Shown here piece by piece: positions 1 to 12,000 of a stretch of DNA of 64,000 bases. Under the pieces are notes generated by a model that saw nothing but the letters and a program-made list of their open reading frames with translations, ran no database searches and was not told the origin of the DNA. Origin of the DNA: Leucocoprinus leucothites. Its lineage: Eukaryota > Basidiomycota > Agaricomycetes > Agaricales > Agaricaceae. A program made the position numbers and the translations under genes. The DNA lies in NCBI GenBank assembly GCA_013368445.1, contig JAACJO010000015.1:744001-808000 (forward strand), read 5' to 3'. Position 1 is the stretch's first letter. Every line of letters begins with the position of its first letter.

Positions 1-992
1 CCAGACGGCAGGAACAGGAGGGAGAAGTGATTAAACCTTTCAACCCCCTTCTAGATTTGGTGGAAAATAATCATCCAAGGAGGCATAATAGTGAGGGTAA
101 TACTGGGTTTGGCGGGCGTCATTCGATGCTTTATGGCCCAGAAGTTCCTCGTCGCTCTCATTCACAGCCAGCACCGGTGCCGGTGGCGCAACCGTCTTTT
201 CCGCATCAAGGAATCTATCAAACGAACCCCACCCCTATTCCTTCCCATGACCACCATAGACTCTCCATTTACCAGACAGCGCCTCTACATAATCCACCAG
301 CCGCCCCGCTGTACATCTCTCCCCAGGCCATGCCTCCACCACCGCTCATTTACCATTCGCCCCCTGTAAACATCAACATTAAAGTAAATCGCAGGAAGAG
401 AGGAAAAGAAAGGGACAGAGAGAGGGAGAAAGCACGATCTGCGAAGAAGTGGCGACAGACGCATAGTATAGGTGCAGATGGCACATATCTGGTCGACCTT
501 CGGCGGACATCCTCGTCGTCTGACAGCGAAGACGATGATGACGAGTTTGACAATGCGACTCCGAGGTCGACTCCACCGCAAACCGGATCTCCGGCTATTT
601 ATCCGCTGACGACTGTCGTCTACTACAATCAGCATGAAGAGCAGCAGCAACAGCAGGAGAAACAGCGACAGCGAGAACAAAAACAACACCAGCATCAGCA
701 CCAGCACCAGCAGTCACCGCTGCCACCACCTCAACAACCCTCTCCACCTCATTTCTCGCAGATTTATGCCTCGATGGCAGCTCCAGCTCCCCCAGCAATG
801 TGGGTTTTGCCCGGGACAATGCAAGCCCCTCACGTACCACAGCCCCAGGCTATTCCGCCAACTCGATTTGTGAGCCCCATACCGATGGCCACACCCTTTT
901 ATTCGCAGCCAGTAATACCACCTCAAGAATATACCAAATCTGAGAGGCCGACTGGTACCCTCCAGAGACTGATGTCGACCTTGAAGATCTAA
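1..992 (+). CDS. C-terminal part of a Pro/Gln-rich low-complexity protein (5' end outside window)
   Basis: The reading frame is open from the left edge to a TAA at 990-992, so only the 3' part of the gene is present. An in-frame GTG at 27 is not a credible eukaryotic start. The visible 330 or so residues are rich in Pro, Gln, His and Ser. A basic patch (about residues 115-135 after position 27, with RRKRGKERDRERE) is followed by an acidic SSSDSEDDDDE run, then a Gln/His tract, then Pro-rich sequence. This looks like an intrinsically disordered tail of a nuclear or regulatory protein, but no domain is recognisable and no function is assigned. The basic patch could be a nuclear localisation signal; that is inference. 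Confidence 0.6.
   Translation, partial: RRQEQEGEVIKPFNPLLDLVENNHPRRHNSEGNTGFGGRHSMLYGPEVPRRSHSQPAPVPVAQPSFPHQGIYQTNPTPIPSHDHHRLSIYQTAPLHNPPAAPLYISPQAMPPPPLIYHSPPVNINIKVNRRKRGKERDREREKARSAKKWRQTHSIGADGTYLVDLRRTSSSSDSEDDDDEFDNATPRSTPPQTGSPAIYPLTTVVYYNQHEEQQQQQEKQRQREQKQHQHQHQHQQSPLPPPQQPSPPHFSQIYASMAAPAPPAMWVLPGTMQAPHVPQPQAIPPTRFVSPIPMATPFYSQPVIPPQEYTKSERPTGTLQRLMSTLKI
640..713 (+). repeat. CAG/CAC-type trinucleotide-rich tract encoding Gln/His
   Basis: Imperfect CAG, CAA, CAC and GAG triplets encode a Gln-rich then Gln-His alternating run inside the partial protein. The tract is in frame and interrupted, consistent with a low-complexity coding repeat rather than a pure microsatellite. Confidence 0.75.
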
Positions 993-1509
993 TAACCATG
1001 TTGAAGTTGTTGACCCCTCATATCTAGTTCCATCACTCTATCTCGGACACGTTTCATTCACATTCCCTTCTTTTCAATCGTCGCTTAATGGAACTCAAAC
1101 GTCACACTGTGCAACGCTCTTAACAGTCTATCAATCATGGAATCAAAAGGCTAATTATGTTGTATTTCTACTCTGTATGCTTTTTTGTCTATCGTGTTTT
1201 TGTGTGTGTTGTATGCTTTCCTGATTGTTCTCGGTTTTTTTTAATTGTCTGGTATCTGAATAGCTCCGCATTATCTATTTATATTCAACAATTCTGCAGA
1301 TATCCAGAATAGGTCGTCTGTAGCATATGTAGCTCTCGAGTCTCAACTCTCCGTTTCATAGCGTTCTCAGTACATCAAGTATTTTTGCCATTGTTAGCGC
1401 TGGATTTTTCATCGTAATAAAAAATATAATATTCTATAGAACATAAACACAAGCGAGCCAGGTGCATATTCTATACGATCGAGTCTACTCTACGCCAACG
1501 TCTAGGGAA
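993..1509. other. Intergenic, convergent 3' ends
   Basis: AT-rich spacer between the stop of the Pro/Gln-rich gene (+) and the stop of the AIF-like gene (-). It contains T-rich runs and a short AATAAAAAATATAATA patch near 1416-1431, which could serve for 3'-end formation. No coding signal seen. Confidence 0.6.
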
Positions 1510-3280
1510 TCATGGAATCATATCCTCGTCCTTAGTCGGGGTAATACCAAAGAACGGCCAAACGGATGCGGCTTGCAGGTCAGGTACACCGTCGTTCCTG
1601 GTATCGACGACTCCTGCAGACTGAAAGACGGATTTCGTTAGACCTAGTGACACTTTGATTGCGGGAGGTCGAGGTGTATATAGTTCCAGTGGTTCATGGG
1701 TATATTGCAGCTTTTTGTCTTGAGCGGGGGATGGTTCTGACTGCTTTATGAGTCGGATGATATTTCGCGCTGCGACTTCGCCCTGTGGTTTTTCTGTTCA
1801 GATTTTCGGAGTTTCTATTTATTTTAGAGTGGGTTCAATATAATCACCTGGTAGTAAGCATTATGTCCTGCGGCAATAGCACCGAATGCGTCGGCAGCAT
1901 CGCCGATGGCGAATAAATTCGGGTATGGTGTGGTTTCCGCTGTGTCTTCCTCTTGTGTGATTTTCTCTGCGCTTGATGTGGATGTTGATGGTAGGATGCC
2001 GACTTGGAGGGTCTGTAAGACATGAACGAGAGAATCGGTGGGATTGACCGTTGCTGGGTCAAAGGCGGAGAGGATTTGGGTGTTTGGCTTCTGGCCCGTA
2101 CAAAGCAGCTTTATGGAAACGAATGAGAACATGTGAAATAGCTGGAGACAGATACCTTACCAAGAGGTCCGCTTCGATTTCTCTCCCCTTGACGGTTCTT
2201 ACCACCTTTCGTCCTGTTGTCACATTGACAGTGCCTTGGCCGTTTTCTATTGAACCAAGGTCTAGTCTCTCACCGAGAATTACCTCAATGTCTGCATCTC
2301 TGAGGCTTCTGAGAACTGAGGAATTACAGTATTTGAATATCAGAGTGAACGAAACTCCATCGGTGGTCACGTACCTTCGTAATGCATGGCTTCGTCAAAA
2401 CGAGGCAAGAGGCGATCTCGTGAATGAAGAAGTGTGACTTTCTTGTGTGGATATATCGCTGCAATGTCAGTGGCGAATTCTATGTTAGAAATTTGAATTT
2501 AGCATTGGGCTGTAGACTGAGCAGAGGCGAGACGCTAACGGATTCCAAGTGCTCCTCCCCCAACGACAAGAACCGTCGAGGCCGCCTCGACACGCTGTTG
2601 CTTCGCTTTCAGCCATTCGATGCCTTCAGATTTCTCTCCATAGTAGCGCGCACTGTCCTTGTTTTCCGGATCAGCAGGTGTGCCCCACAAGTCGAGTGGT
2701 GCAGGCAAATGTGATCCAAGTGCGTAAATGGCGTAGTCAAAGTCAATAGTAGAAGAGTAGATTCCATGTTCAGGGAAGGCTTTATTCAACGTGACGGTGT
2801 TCTTTGTAAGGGAAATGATGTGTGCCTGAAGGTGGAGGTGGGGAATAGACCCAGGGTCTTTGAGGAAAACATGCGTGAATGGAATGACTGAGGAATAGGT
2901 CAGTTGGAGCCGAGAGAAAAGATGAATCATTCCTTACACGCTTTATATTCGTGATCTGAGAGAACTGCGAAGCGAGGCATAACATATACGTCTGTAGCAT
3001 ATTGAGAACTTTGGAAAATGTGGAATCTAAAATTAGACCAACGGTTGACATGGCTATTAAGAGGATACCAGATGAGCCGTATGCGCTTTATGAAGTAAGA
3101 CATGTCAATACCTGTTTCTGTCAATGAGAATGATACGCCACCCGTCTGGGACGCCGGCTGCTAAAACCTGGGCCGCACGAGCACCTGAAGTCCCCGTTGA
3201 GCGGGAATTTTCTACCACGTACCCAAAGACTTACCTCCATAAGCTCCACCAAGAATAACAATAGTTCTAGTAGATTGCAT
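1510..3280 (-). CDS. AIF/AMID-like FAD-dependent pyridine nucleotide-disulphide oxidoreductase
   Basis: The gene is read from ATG at 3280 to a TGA at 1510-1512, in about six or seven exons. Exon 1 (3280-3235) encodes MQSTRTIVILGGAYGG, the N-terminal dinucleotide-binding fold, and ends in a clean GTAAG donor. Exon 2 gives the second strand with IILIDRN. A central exon (about 2535-2890) holds DYAIYALGSHLPAP and the second Rossmann motif VLVVGGGALGI. The C-terminal part has LLCTGQKPNT and PNLFAIGDAAD, the FAD-contacting motif of this superfamily. The final exon encodes a tail ending TKDEDMIP. The order FAD - NAD(P) - FAD fits the AIF-homologous mitochondrial inducer (AMID/FSP1/Aif1) group, which are NAD(P)H:quinone-type oxidoreductases linked to cell death or lipid redox protection in other organisms. 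No targeting peptide is obvious. Substrate is not predictable here. Confidence 0.85.
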
Positions 3281-4453
3281 GTCCTGGTTGTGGGATAACT
3301 TTGGGGAAACTGGAGTGAAAACTAGTGACGATAAACGAGAGAGGATACCACCCATGAAGGGGGATGAAAGTTATCAGATAAGAGAAATGGTACGATCGAC
3401 TCAGTCGGGTTTGCGCTCCGACAGTTGCCGACAACTCCGGACCCTGGCGGGCCTAAAGGAGAAAGCTCCGATACCGGGGCGAATTCCGGTTTCGACGAGA
3501 GACACTACTGTAACGAATGTCGAGAGCGCTGAGCACGACCCGACAGTACTGAGTAGGGTTGAGTCTTACGAGTATGCCATGTGGTAATAGTCACACCCAA
3601 ACCCGAAGTACGCCTTACTTAGGCATGTTTGGGCCCAGATACCCTCTTCCTATTAATGTCGAGTTGTCAACATGCCAACTCGAAGGAGAGCTGCTAGCGT
3701 TGATTATCAATACGAATGCTCCATCTAGTGTTCGTCCAGTGATGGTCAAGGTCATGTAAGCGCAGTGTAGTATGTGCTCAAACCCGGGATCATCGTTACC
3801 ATGGTTCATGAGCTTTCGATTGTCACATCGACAAGAGGCTGGCTTTGGTGGTACCTGAGGCCGAGTACTATGTGATCCGAAGGTGTTGAGGCGGCATGAG
3901 CCTACTAATAGATACTGTATGTTTGCTCATGGGGAAGCTGTCATTTTATTGACTATCAGTTCCTTCTGTTCTTCTTGATAGATTTCGTGATCGGGGTGAG
4001 CTTCGTCGACACCGAACGCCAAGATCTTAGAAGAGATAGCGTGATCATATGAGTCTAGCACCCTCAAGTACTGATCGCTCCCAAGAAAGGGTTCGGATTA
4101 TCCGCTGACTGGACTGCGGTCATATTTTAGGAGCCAGACGATGACGACAGGTGAGAAAGGTTTAGAGATTACTGTGAACGTTGAAGACCTGAAAGTCATC
4201 AGGAGAGAGATAAATTACAGCATCTTATACACAGAATATACAGACTTTGATACCAACCAAAGGGTATACGGACATAACACATCATTAGTATTAAAGAAGC
4301 AACCAAACAGTTGAGAAAAATAGTAAGTACTAATCCGAAGGAAACCACACCAAAGAAGCGAGACGTGAGACAGCCTCAATTAGGCCGCACAGGGGACTCG
4401 GCGCCCAGCTCAAGCACTGATTCTTGTAGTCAACCTGAGCAGACGCTTGAAGC
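3281..4453. other. Intergenic: promoter side of AIF-like gene and 3' side of G-alpha gene
   Basis: About 1.2 kb without a convincing gene. Short ORFs (for example 3279-3587 on +) show no family match and no splice context. The part next to 3280 presumably holds the promoter of the AIF-like gene; no TATA box could be assigned with confidence. Confidence 0.5.
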
Positions 4454-6768
4454 TCAGATCATCTCACCATTTTTCAAGTGCTGGCGGAGAATAGATTCTC
4501 TGACTATTCATCCAATAAGCTCAATTTCAATGCCAGTAACACTTGAAACTTACCTCCTATGAGGAGCACAGTCATGGACTTGATATCCTGAGCTGGAGTG
4601 AGCTATCCTGCTCTGTGTGCTAGTCACTCGGTGAAACGTACTATTGCGGAGGTCTCGTAACACATAAAAGGCCTCGACGTTGGCGACAGCCGTTTCTATT
4701 AGAGTGAGTAAGTAACTGACGGGCAGGAGGTAGGTTGGTAGGGCATACGTGGTACGATTTAAACTTATCTTTAAAATCTATAGGAAAGAAAATTAGTCAA
4801 AACATGGTGCCAAGGCAATTAGTTGACTAACATTTCGTGACCTCCGTTATTTCGTTAGGAAGTTCCCCGTAGCTTGGAACATATCGCTTGACCTGGACAC
4901 CAGAGGCTAGCGTGGAAGCCAGTACATCTCTCTGTAACACGAGAAGCGTCAGTTGTCGTTTTTAGCCACGAAGCAATGTCATGGGAGAGAAATGCATGAC
5001 AACACGGGGAAGAGAAGTACGAAGAAGCTTCTGACCTTGTTAAAAAAAAGTATGAGATTAGCCCCCGCTAGCAATCTATTCGCACAAATTTCACGCCACA
5101 GGTTCAGACTGTCTTCCTGTTGATGTGTGACATATCAGGTTCAGTGATGAGGCGCGGGACACGACCAACGAACCAGACGATTGACTCGAGGATCTTCTTC
5201 CAGTGTCAAGTTAAAGGCAAGTGGTGCAAGGAAAAGGATGGCTTGGACTATTGAGGAGTAATAAGCTACTGGGTTGGTGCGTAAGAATACGCAGGCTCAC
5301 CATCATCAAAAAACGGGACCCAGGAGGCTCGCTGATCACGGTGGCAATCAGACCTTCGCATGAGAGACAGATATAATGCATTTAGCTCACCTGACTTCTG
5401 CTGCCGCCTACGTCTGTGATGAACACATCTGAGCCAACATCTCCCCCTTTTTCAACGACAAACTGATGTTCTTCAACGCCGACCGTTCTCAACCGAGCTC
5501 GGATAATATCGGCTAGATACGAATATTAATTTAGAACCATAGCGTAACACTGCAGATGGATAAAGGGTACATACAGTCCGTGGGTAGATAGTTCGGGCTC
5601 GCTATTCGTGCTGCGTCGTTCATGAAGCTGAAATGATGATTAAAAGCCAAATCTTCAGGAGACGGAGATGAATTGGCTCACAATCCAGATGTATCCTCCA
5701 ATTGAACACCTCGCTTGAGTAGCACTCTGCGAACGTCATGATCCTTCCAAAGCCACAAGATCTCTTCTCTCTGAGCAATTAATGCTTGGCTCGGATCGCT
5801 TTCGTTATTCAAGGAATTATGAGATTGTCGCTTGCCGACAAAGCCTGTGCTTGCTCCAAGCAAGGAATGAGCGCCGCCTTCCCTCGGCGACGGCGGGGAC
5901 GACTGTCCGTTGCGATGCGCTTGAAGAAGTGCTTTCCAACCACTTCCAGCTCGGACACATACATCCTTCGTGGGATCCTTGGTCTCAGGGGCAAGCATCT
6001 TCATGAGATTATTCTCAATGATCAATAGCGGGGAGAGACTGAGCCGAATGCGTCGGAAATTGCGCACCGCCGAGCTTGCCTCTGCAGGGCTCGCTGGTGG
6101 CGAGGGGTCCCATTCCGCAGAAAGGGTCTCGATGATGGCACGCATGTTACTACACGTGAACCGTTTCAGTTCTCAATGTTCATTTAGAAACTGGGTGACT
6201 TGCCTGATGAGGTTAAGTTGGACAATCAGTTTCCATGTTGAACGATTAGCCTCAAACTGGCGCGGTGCGAAAGCCAACTGGAAGTCTGGAACGACCATTG
6301 AGATTACTGATTAAACCTGCGGCATTTCCCGACATACTCTTTAGCACGGAGCTCTACAAATGAGATCGTCTGAGTTAGAGTCTATTCCTTCAAGCTATAA
6401 GGGCGCTGGGAACACACCTTGCCACTTTCTGATTGGCCTGAGAATCAAGGGTGAGCACGGTTTCTTGGTATGAAGAGAAACTTGCATCGCACCTAGCAAC
6501 AGAATTTTGACCGCCTTCTTCCTTCGCTCCAGGGCCTTCTTGGTTTCCTGCAAGCTCTCATCAATCTCTTTGCTCCTCTTGACCGCATCTTGCAGCAGTT
6601 TGACTCTGGCAGCCGCTTCTTCGTCCGATTCCCGGGCAGAGGAGCGTTCGACCATCGAGCATAGAACGGGTTGAACGTAGTAGGCGATGAAGGAGGAGAC
6701 AATGATACAGCGGCTGGCATCGACATACGCTTGAGCCTGGAGTGGGGAACCTGGGAATGGGTGGTCAT
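4454..6768 (-). CDS. Atypical G-protein alpha subunit (basidiomycete-expanded type)
   Basis: Heterotrimeric G-alpha GTPase rebuilt over many short exons. From 6655 the frame runs through a charged helix (residues SDEEAAARVKLLQDAVKRSK) to the P-loop GQSESGKSS, which is split by introns near 6480 and 6410. It continues with FQLAFAPRQFEANRSTWK, then a non-conserved insert around 5780-6140. Next comes ILWLWKDHDVRRVLL (helical domain), switch I RARLRTVGVEEHQF near 5490, switch II DVGGSRSQ near 5405, RASWVPFFDD, AILFLAPLAFNLTLEEDPRV, LFFNKRDVL (NKxD box split by an intron), YETSAI (TCAT-box equivalent), and the C-terminus ILRQHLKNGEMI with TGA at 4454-4456. The catalytic Gln of canonical DVGGQ is Ser here. 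The upstream ATG at 6768 opens a plausible N-terminus (MTTHSQVPHSRLKRMSMPAA) that is out of frame with the rest, so the start is unsettled between 6768 and 6655. It would couple membrane receptors to downstream signalling; receptor and effector are unknown. Confidence 0.85.
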
Positions 6769-7588
6769 CTAGGCGTCCTTATACGAGGCACTTTTCTATG
6801 GGAGCAGGCCTGTGAAGGTAACGGGGAGACAGGGTAGAAGCTAAAGGTGAAAATGGGAGGGGAAGAGACGCTCACGGTCGCAAATGAAATCATGTATATA
6901 ATATCCATTCGCTGTTGTGACCAACGTGATGACTCTGCCATAACTTACTGAGCTACCAATGGGGTTAACCGATGTATCTGGACTACACAACCGTGTCACC
7001 AAAGGGACGGTATGATGTGGTCATGGTCTGTCATTGGAATTTGGAACCGGTTGAATTCCTTCCAAATCACTCTGTCTCAGATTTGTGGACTTAGAGATAC
7101 TGAGAGGTTAAGAAGGCAGTCACTTCAGATCAAGCAGCTCTACTTCCGCTTTTCGGTTGCACCGCTTCATGGCAATAATGATGGACATCATAATAGGCCT
7201 ACTACTTCGCTTATTATGGTTATTGTGTGGTTACTGTGGCGGATTGTCCGCTGAGCCTGAGCTGCAGGGTCAGGTTTACATCCTGCCGAGAGCGTTGTTT
7301 GGAAGCCCCTGAAAATTTCCATCTCCACGTTCCTGCCGGCCTTGAGAATTGAGAAACATATTGATCGTCTTTAAGAGGCGAATCTCGCCTTCTGAACCTC
7401 CGAGAGATGTCCGCATAAGTTTTCCACAGCCCCACTGGCTTCTTACTGTCTTCCCATTCTTACAAATGCCTAATCGCCACACTTGCCTTCTATAGATAAG
7501 AATGTGCATCGCTCACGGCAATCAGTCGCAGCATGAGAGAACGATCGACGTAAGTGAAGCGAATTGATTCGGTAAGCCACGTAGGTTA
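6769..7588. other. Intergenic between G-alpha start and formamidase stop
   Basis: About 820 bp upstream of the G-alpha gene and downstream of the formamidase gene, both on the minus strand. Short ORFs in several frames lack recognisable protein features. Presumed to hold the G-alpha promoter; no specific element identified. Confidence 0.5.
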
Positions 7589-8910
7589 TTATGCACTACG
7601 GAAGATTGATCGAGGAATCATCATCCCAATCTGTCAATTGCTTGAGGTTAGCCCCAGTTTAAATAAGGGTTAACACATCAGCATACCGCGTAGTTTGGCA
7701 TATCCACCTGGATGTTTAGGTCATAATGAAATGTGCTGGGCGCAAATACTTGTGGTGTGACTCACCACTTCGAGCATCCTCAAGTCAGCTGCGACGCTGC
7801 AGAGCATGTACGCTTCCGTCCGACTTAACCCATGCTCAACCCCAAGAAACTCAATCATGTTACGAGCTGCAGCACGGGTAGCTTCGCGAAGGTCTGAATT
7901 GATCCCTGTCACACAGTAGAATTCTTCCGGGTTACCCGCCTGGGTTGCGAGGGATTTGGGGTTCTGGAATAGAAAATGAGGTGTTCGAGTGTAGGGCTTG
8001 TCCTTCCGAACGGTGAGCCTGACGGTGACTTTCATTGGGGTTTCAATAGCAGTCCCTGCATGTGTGTAGTTAGAATGGGTAAATCCATCGGACGTCATGG
8101 CAAGCGAGGATCCCTACCACAGATTTCTATCCGCGGTTAGATAAGCACCGGTCAGACAATCCAAAACAAGCCGATGAGAACGAATTACAAACCTCCGTCT
8201 CCTTGTGCAGCATGTCCATCCTGAAGTCAATTGTCAGAATTGTATTCTGATGATGACTGAACCTAATAATTTATACCCCAATCGAGAACAAGGCCCCTTC
8301 GGTTTCAACTGGCAAGAACAGTTGTGATCCGGTGTAAAGGTATTTTGTGTCGATATTTCCACCCGTATTATACGGAGGTATAGTTGAGAACTGTCCTTCA
8401 ATTCCCCGAGCAACACCCATTTCCCCCATAAAGGGTCTCAGCGGTACTTTAATTCCCTTCGCTTCATCAAACCAGGCATAACCATAATCGTCTCCCTCTG
8501 TGCTGCTGCGTACGAGCTTCCATATTTTGAGGTCCGGTTCAGAAAATTCGTCTGCAAGGAGACCAAAGCCCGGTATAATACCTGTCCATCCCCACTCTGC
8601 GGTCTCAAGCCTAATGACGTCAACTTGTAGGGTATCACCAGGTAGAGCACCTTCAACGTAGATTGGACCATTTACTTGGTCAAGTTGAGAAAACACAAGC
8701 GATCCAATGGCAGCCGATGTGGACGATGGTAAGATCTGACCGTTCGAAGCATCCAGACAATCAAAGGCGACGGTTTCGCCAGATTATATACGCAGAACGG
8801 GCTTGAGACTAGAAGAGGGGATCAATGACAGTTAGAAAAGTCGGTTCTAACAAGTACCTCTTGTCCCAAGCCAGATGGCATTGGTCGCGCTTAATAGAAT
8901 GAATCGACAT
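7589..8910 (-). CDS. Formamidase/acetamidase family amidohydrolase, with an in-frame stop in exon 2
   Basis: FmdA/AmdA-family enzyme, expected to hydrolyse formamide or acetamide to ammonia and the acid. ATG at 8910 starts MSIHSIKRDQCHLAWDK, with a GTACTT donor after AAGAG. Exon 2 reads SLKPVLRI-stop-SGETVAFDCLDASNGQI, where family members have an uninterrupted strand. The TAA lies at 8784-8786 (codon 26). The rest is well preserved: GPIYVEGALPGDTLQVDV, TAEWGWTGIIPGFGLLAD, LFLPVETEGALFSIG, DGHAAQGDGE, CGTAIETP, then ADLRMLEVVDMPNY and the last exon IGMMIPRSIFRSA with TAA at 7589-7591. No downstream ATG would restore the N-terminus, and no short intron removes the stop. The gene is therefore a recent null allele, a pseudogene or a sequence error. 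The start codon is only 129 bp from the PMS1 stop, so its promoter must be very compact. Confidence 0.85.
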
Positions 8911-9039
8911 GACTGTTGTTGTGGGAGCGAAGGGATCCAGGTCAATGCAATGTCATATATTCGAGCACTATTGGTCATGGATGGATCACAAATCCGGAAT
9001 TAGATAGGGGTTGAGATATTTCAAATACATCTGCACGAA

Positions 9040-12000
9040 TCATGTCAGTCTCCTCCAGTCCAGTCCCCTCTTTTGTCGTGTCAGTCCTTCAAGATCGGCT
9101 AGATGCCGCATAGTTGGGCGTCCGTGTGGACAATTCCACGGTTGATCCATCGTACCCATGTGGTGAACAACCTACCATGAGAACTTTCAGTAGGGACCCT
9201 AGTAAAGATAAATAGCCCCTACTCACGCTCAGCATTTGGTGTCTGTTCATAGGCATACCAATCATAACACTCTTTCTGCAAGCCCTCATGGCGAACATGG
9301 CACGTGCTTTTGAGCACCTGATCATTTGGCCATTCGGTCTGTCGCGCATCAAATGGATAAGCTCTTCAAGATCTGGTATGTGAGCAACGATCAGCGGAAA
9401 CCAAATCCAGCAAGTGATAAATCCAGTAATTTACCTTTCATATCAAACACGGTGCTTTTGCTGACAGGCTGTGCAGTCAACATCAGTCGGGAGGACCCGG
9501 GAAGCGTATCTTTCTCCGTCATCTCAATTTCGAAACCATTTTTCCTGAGAACTTCGATGTTCTCCGTGGCAACCACTTCATCGGAAGCTGTGAACTCGAG
9601 CGGTCGAGGTCTGCGTTGGTCGGTTCTTAGTGCTGAGTGACGTGATGTCCAGAAAACCACTCACCGAAAGAGTTTCTGAGACTGAATTGTCGTAGTTTGC
9701 TGGAGGGTTTCGAAATTATACTTCTCATCGGCTGCATGCTGATCCACGATGAACAAATCATCCATGACACGGCTGTTGAGGTGAGTCGACTTCCTTCGCC
9801 TTGCAATGATGAAACCGAGGTTGAACTGTCCGACAACCTCCATTTCCGCGAAATCTGTCTTGTCAATGACTCGTGAAAGCACTTCAGCAACCCTAGCCTC
9901 ATCATCAGTGTTACTGAGTCCAGCGTCCTCCAAGATAATATGATCTTGCGTTGCTGGCGATTGTACTCTTGCTTGATGAGATGTCAATTTGAGGTAGTTG
10001 ACCCTGATTTTGTCCAGTTCGAAGTTTATGGCAATATCATCGTCACCCGCAGTACGAATAATCTCTGGTCGGACTGGGTGGTCTGTTCGAGAGACAGCTG
10101 AACTCGAGGAAAGGCTTTCCTGGACGGAACTGAGGACGGATGGTGCGCCTTGGTCATCGACGTCCATCTCACCATGATCATGATCGTGATCGTCCGGGAC
10201 CGGTAAGGAATCAGAGACCTGGTGCGACGCATTGTTGGAATTGATTGGTGAATCGACTATCTGCGTTTCTTCTAAATCACCCTCTGAATTCGCCTTTACT
10301 CCGTCCGCTCTCTCATCCAAAGTTTCTTCATCTTCTGAAACGGCATTCTCCAATGATTCCTCCTCCAGGATTGCCGGACTGTCCCCACTTGATTGAGTTT
10401 GACTGGAAGCAAAGTTAGAAAGGAAATTGTGCATGGTCATAGCCCCTTTACGAATCCGACTAGCTCCAGTAGCGGGTTGGCTATGGCCTGGCTTCTGACG
10501 TTGCTCCGTAATCTTTTCAGTCTTCCCTTGGTCCCTCGCTCTGACCGTAACAGACACCGGAGACACTGGTCGGACTTCTGCATCGGGTTTGCGCCTTTTA
10601 CGAGGGCGTCCAAGGTCTGAATCTGATTCACTATTATCCGAGTGGCTGCCTGCTGGCTCCAAGTCATCGCGGACTATTTGTCGAGCCTGAGTTGGCCGGT
10701 TCCAAGATGCTTGGGAAGTGTCAACGACGACTTCCACATCGGGATTCTGATCTCGGGCTGGAGGTAAAGACAGCTGAGCCGCTATGATTTCGGACTTTGC
10801 GGGTTCCTTGCTGGTTTCCACGTCAGTCTCGCTGTCAGAGTTGGTCGGATTCATGTCATCATCCGGGTCGGGTATGAATAAGGGCTCCTCAGGCTTCCTC
10901 GACTTATTAGTTGACGTTTCAGAATGAACTATTTGTTCCGATAAAATGGCTGATCGAGGGTCAGAGTTTTCCAGCAACGACGTTGCCAAGTCCACATCAG
11001 ACGTAGAAGGAGAGGGTGAGCGCCTGAGCATACGTGACATATTGTTGGTAACAGTGAATCGTGGGCGCTGGGAATGAGAAGGCTGGTCGAGCGACGTTTG
11101 CACAACCTTGGTTTGAGTGTTGATAACGTCAAACGTGGACCGCTGAGAGTCAAAATGACTCTCTAAAGCTGCCTGTCAATCGATTTAGACGACATTTACA
11201 CAGGTGTGAAAAGGTAAGTCACCTTCAAAGCGGTAATCAGATTATTTTCACCTTGCAGAAAGATAGTCCGCTTGTCGGGCGATACATTCACGTCGTAGGT
11301 ATCTGCATGGCCAAAGAGGTAAACAGAAAATCGCTTTCAGTCAACAATGACGAACCAGGTGCAATTATGAAATCCGCGACGAGGAAGGGTGACTGATTTG
11401 CGTTAAAGGATCGATATACCTCATTGAATGTCTTCTGAACCTAGAGACACATGAATCGTATCGACAAATGAGTAATCGAATAGCTTACCTTGTTGAGATT
11501 GCAAGGTCGACCGTTGACAAAGAGAAATTGTCGATCAGTGCCTGTTCTTCCACATGCAACACTGAACTTGGATATTAGTCCACGAACAGACACCACGAGT
11601 GGACCTTCATCGGCCGTTTGTGCATTGTGCGTGCTGAAAGTCCATTACAACATGACCAATCCAGTGGGACTGAAACTCACGTAAGCCTCCTATTTCCCCG
11701 TTCCCTCTCCACCTCTAGATCAAGCTTCAAGTCAACGATATTATCAAGGGCTTTGGGTCCCCAGAGTGCGGTCACAGAGCGTCTTATTGAAGGTACTCCC
11801 TGGGTGACGATCAATTGAGACTTGGTACCCTTGTCTAATTGATTGGATACTGTCAAGCGAACGCCTGGCTCAATAGTACAAGGTAAGAGGGCATAAGCAT
11901 TCAACAAGCTGAGTGCCTTGGAGAATTCCCGCTTGATATTGCGCTCGAGCTCTTTACGTCGCACGGGAAGGGGTTGGAATAATCCCTTCAATGCAACCGT

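Noticed and set aside
285..707. 140-codon minus-strand ORF rich in Leu
   Set aside because: Antisense of the Gln/His tract in the real frame; low-complexity artefact.
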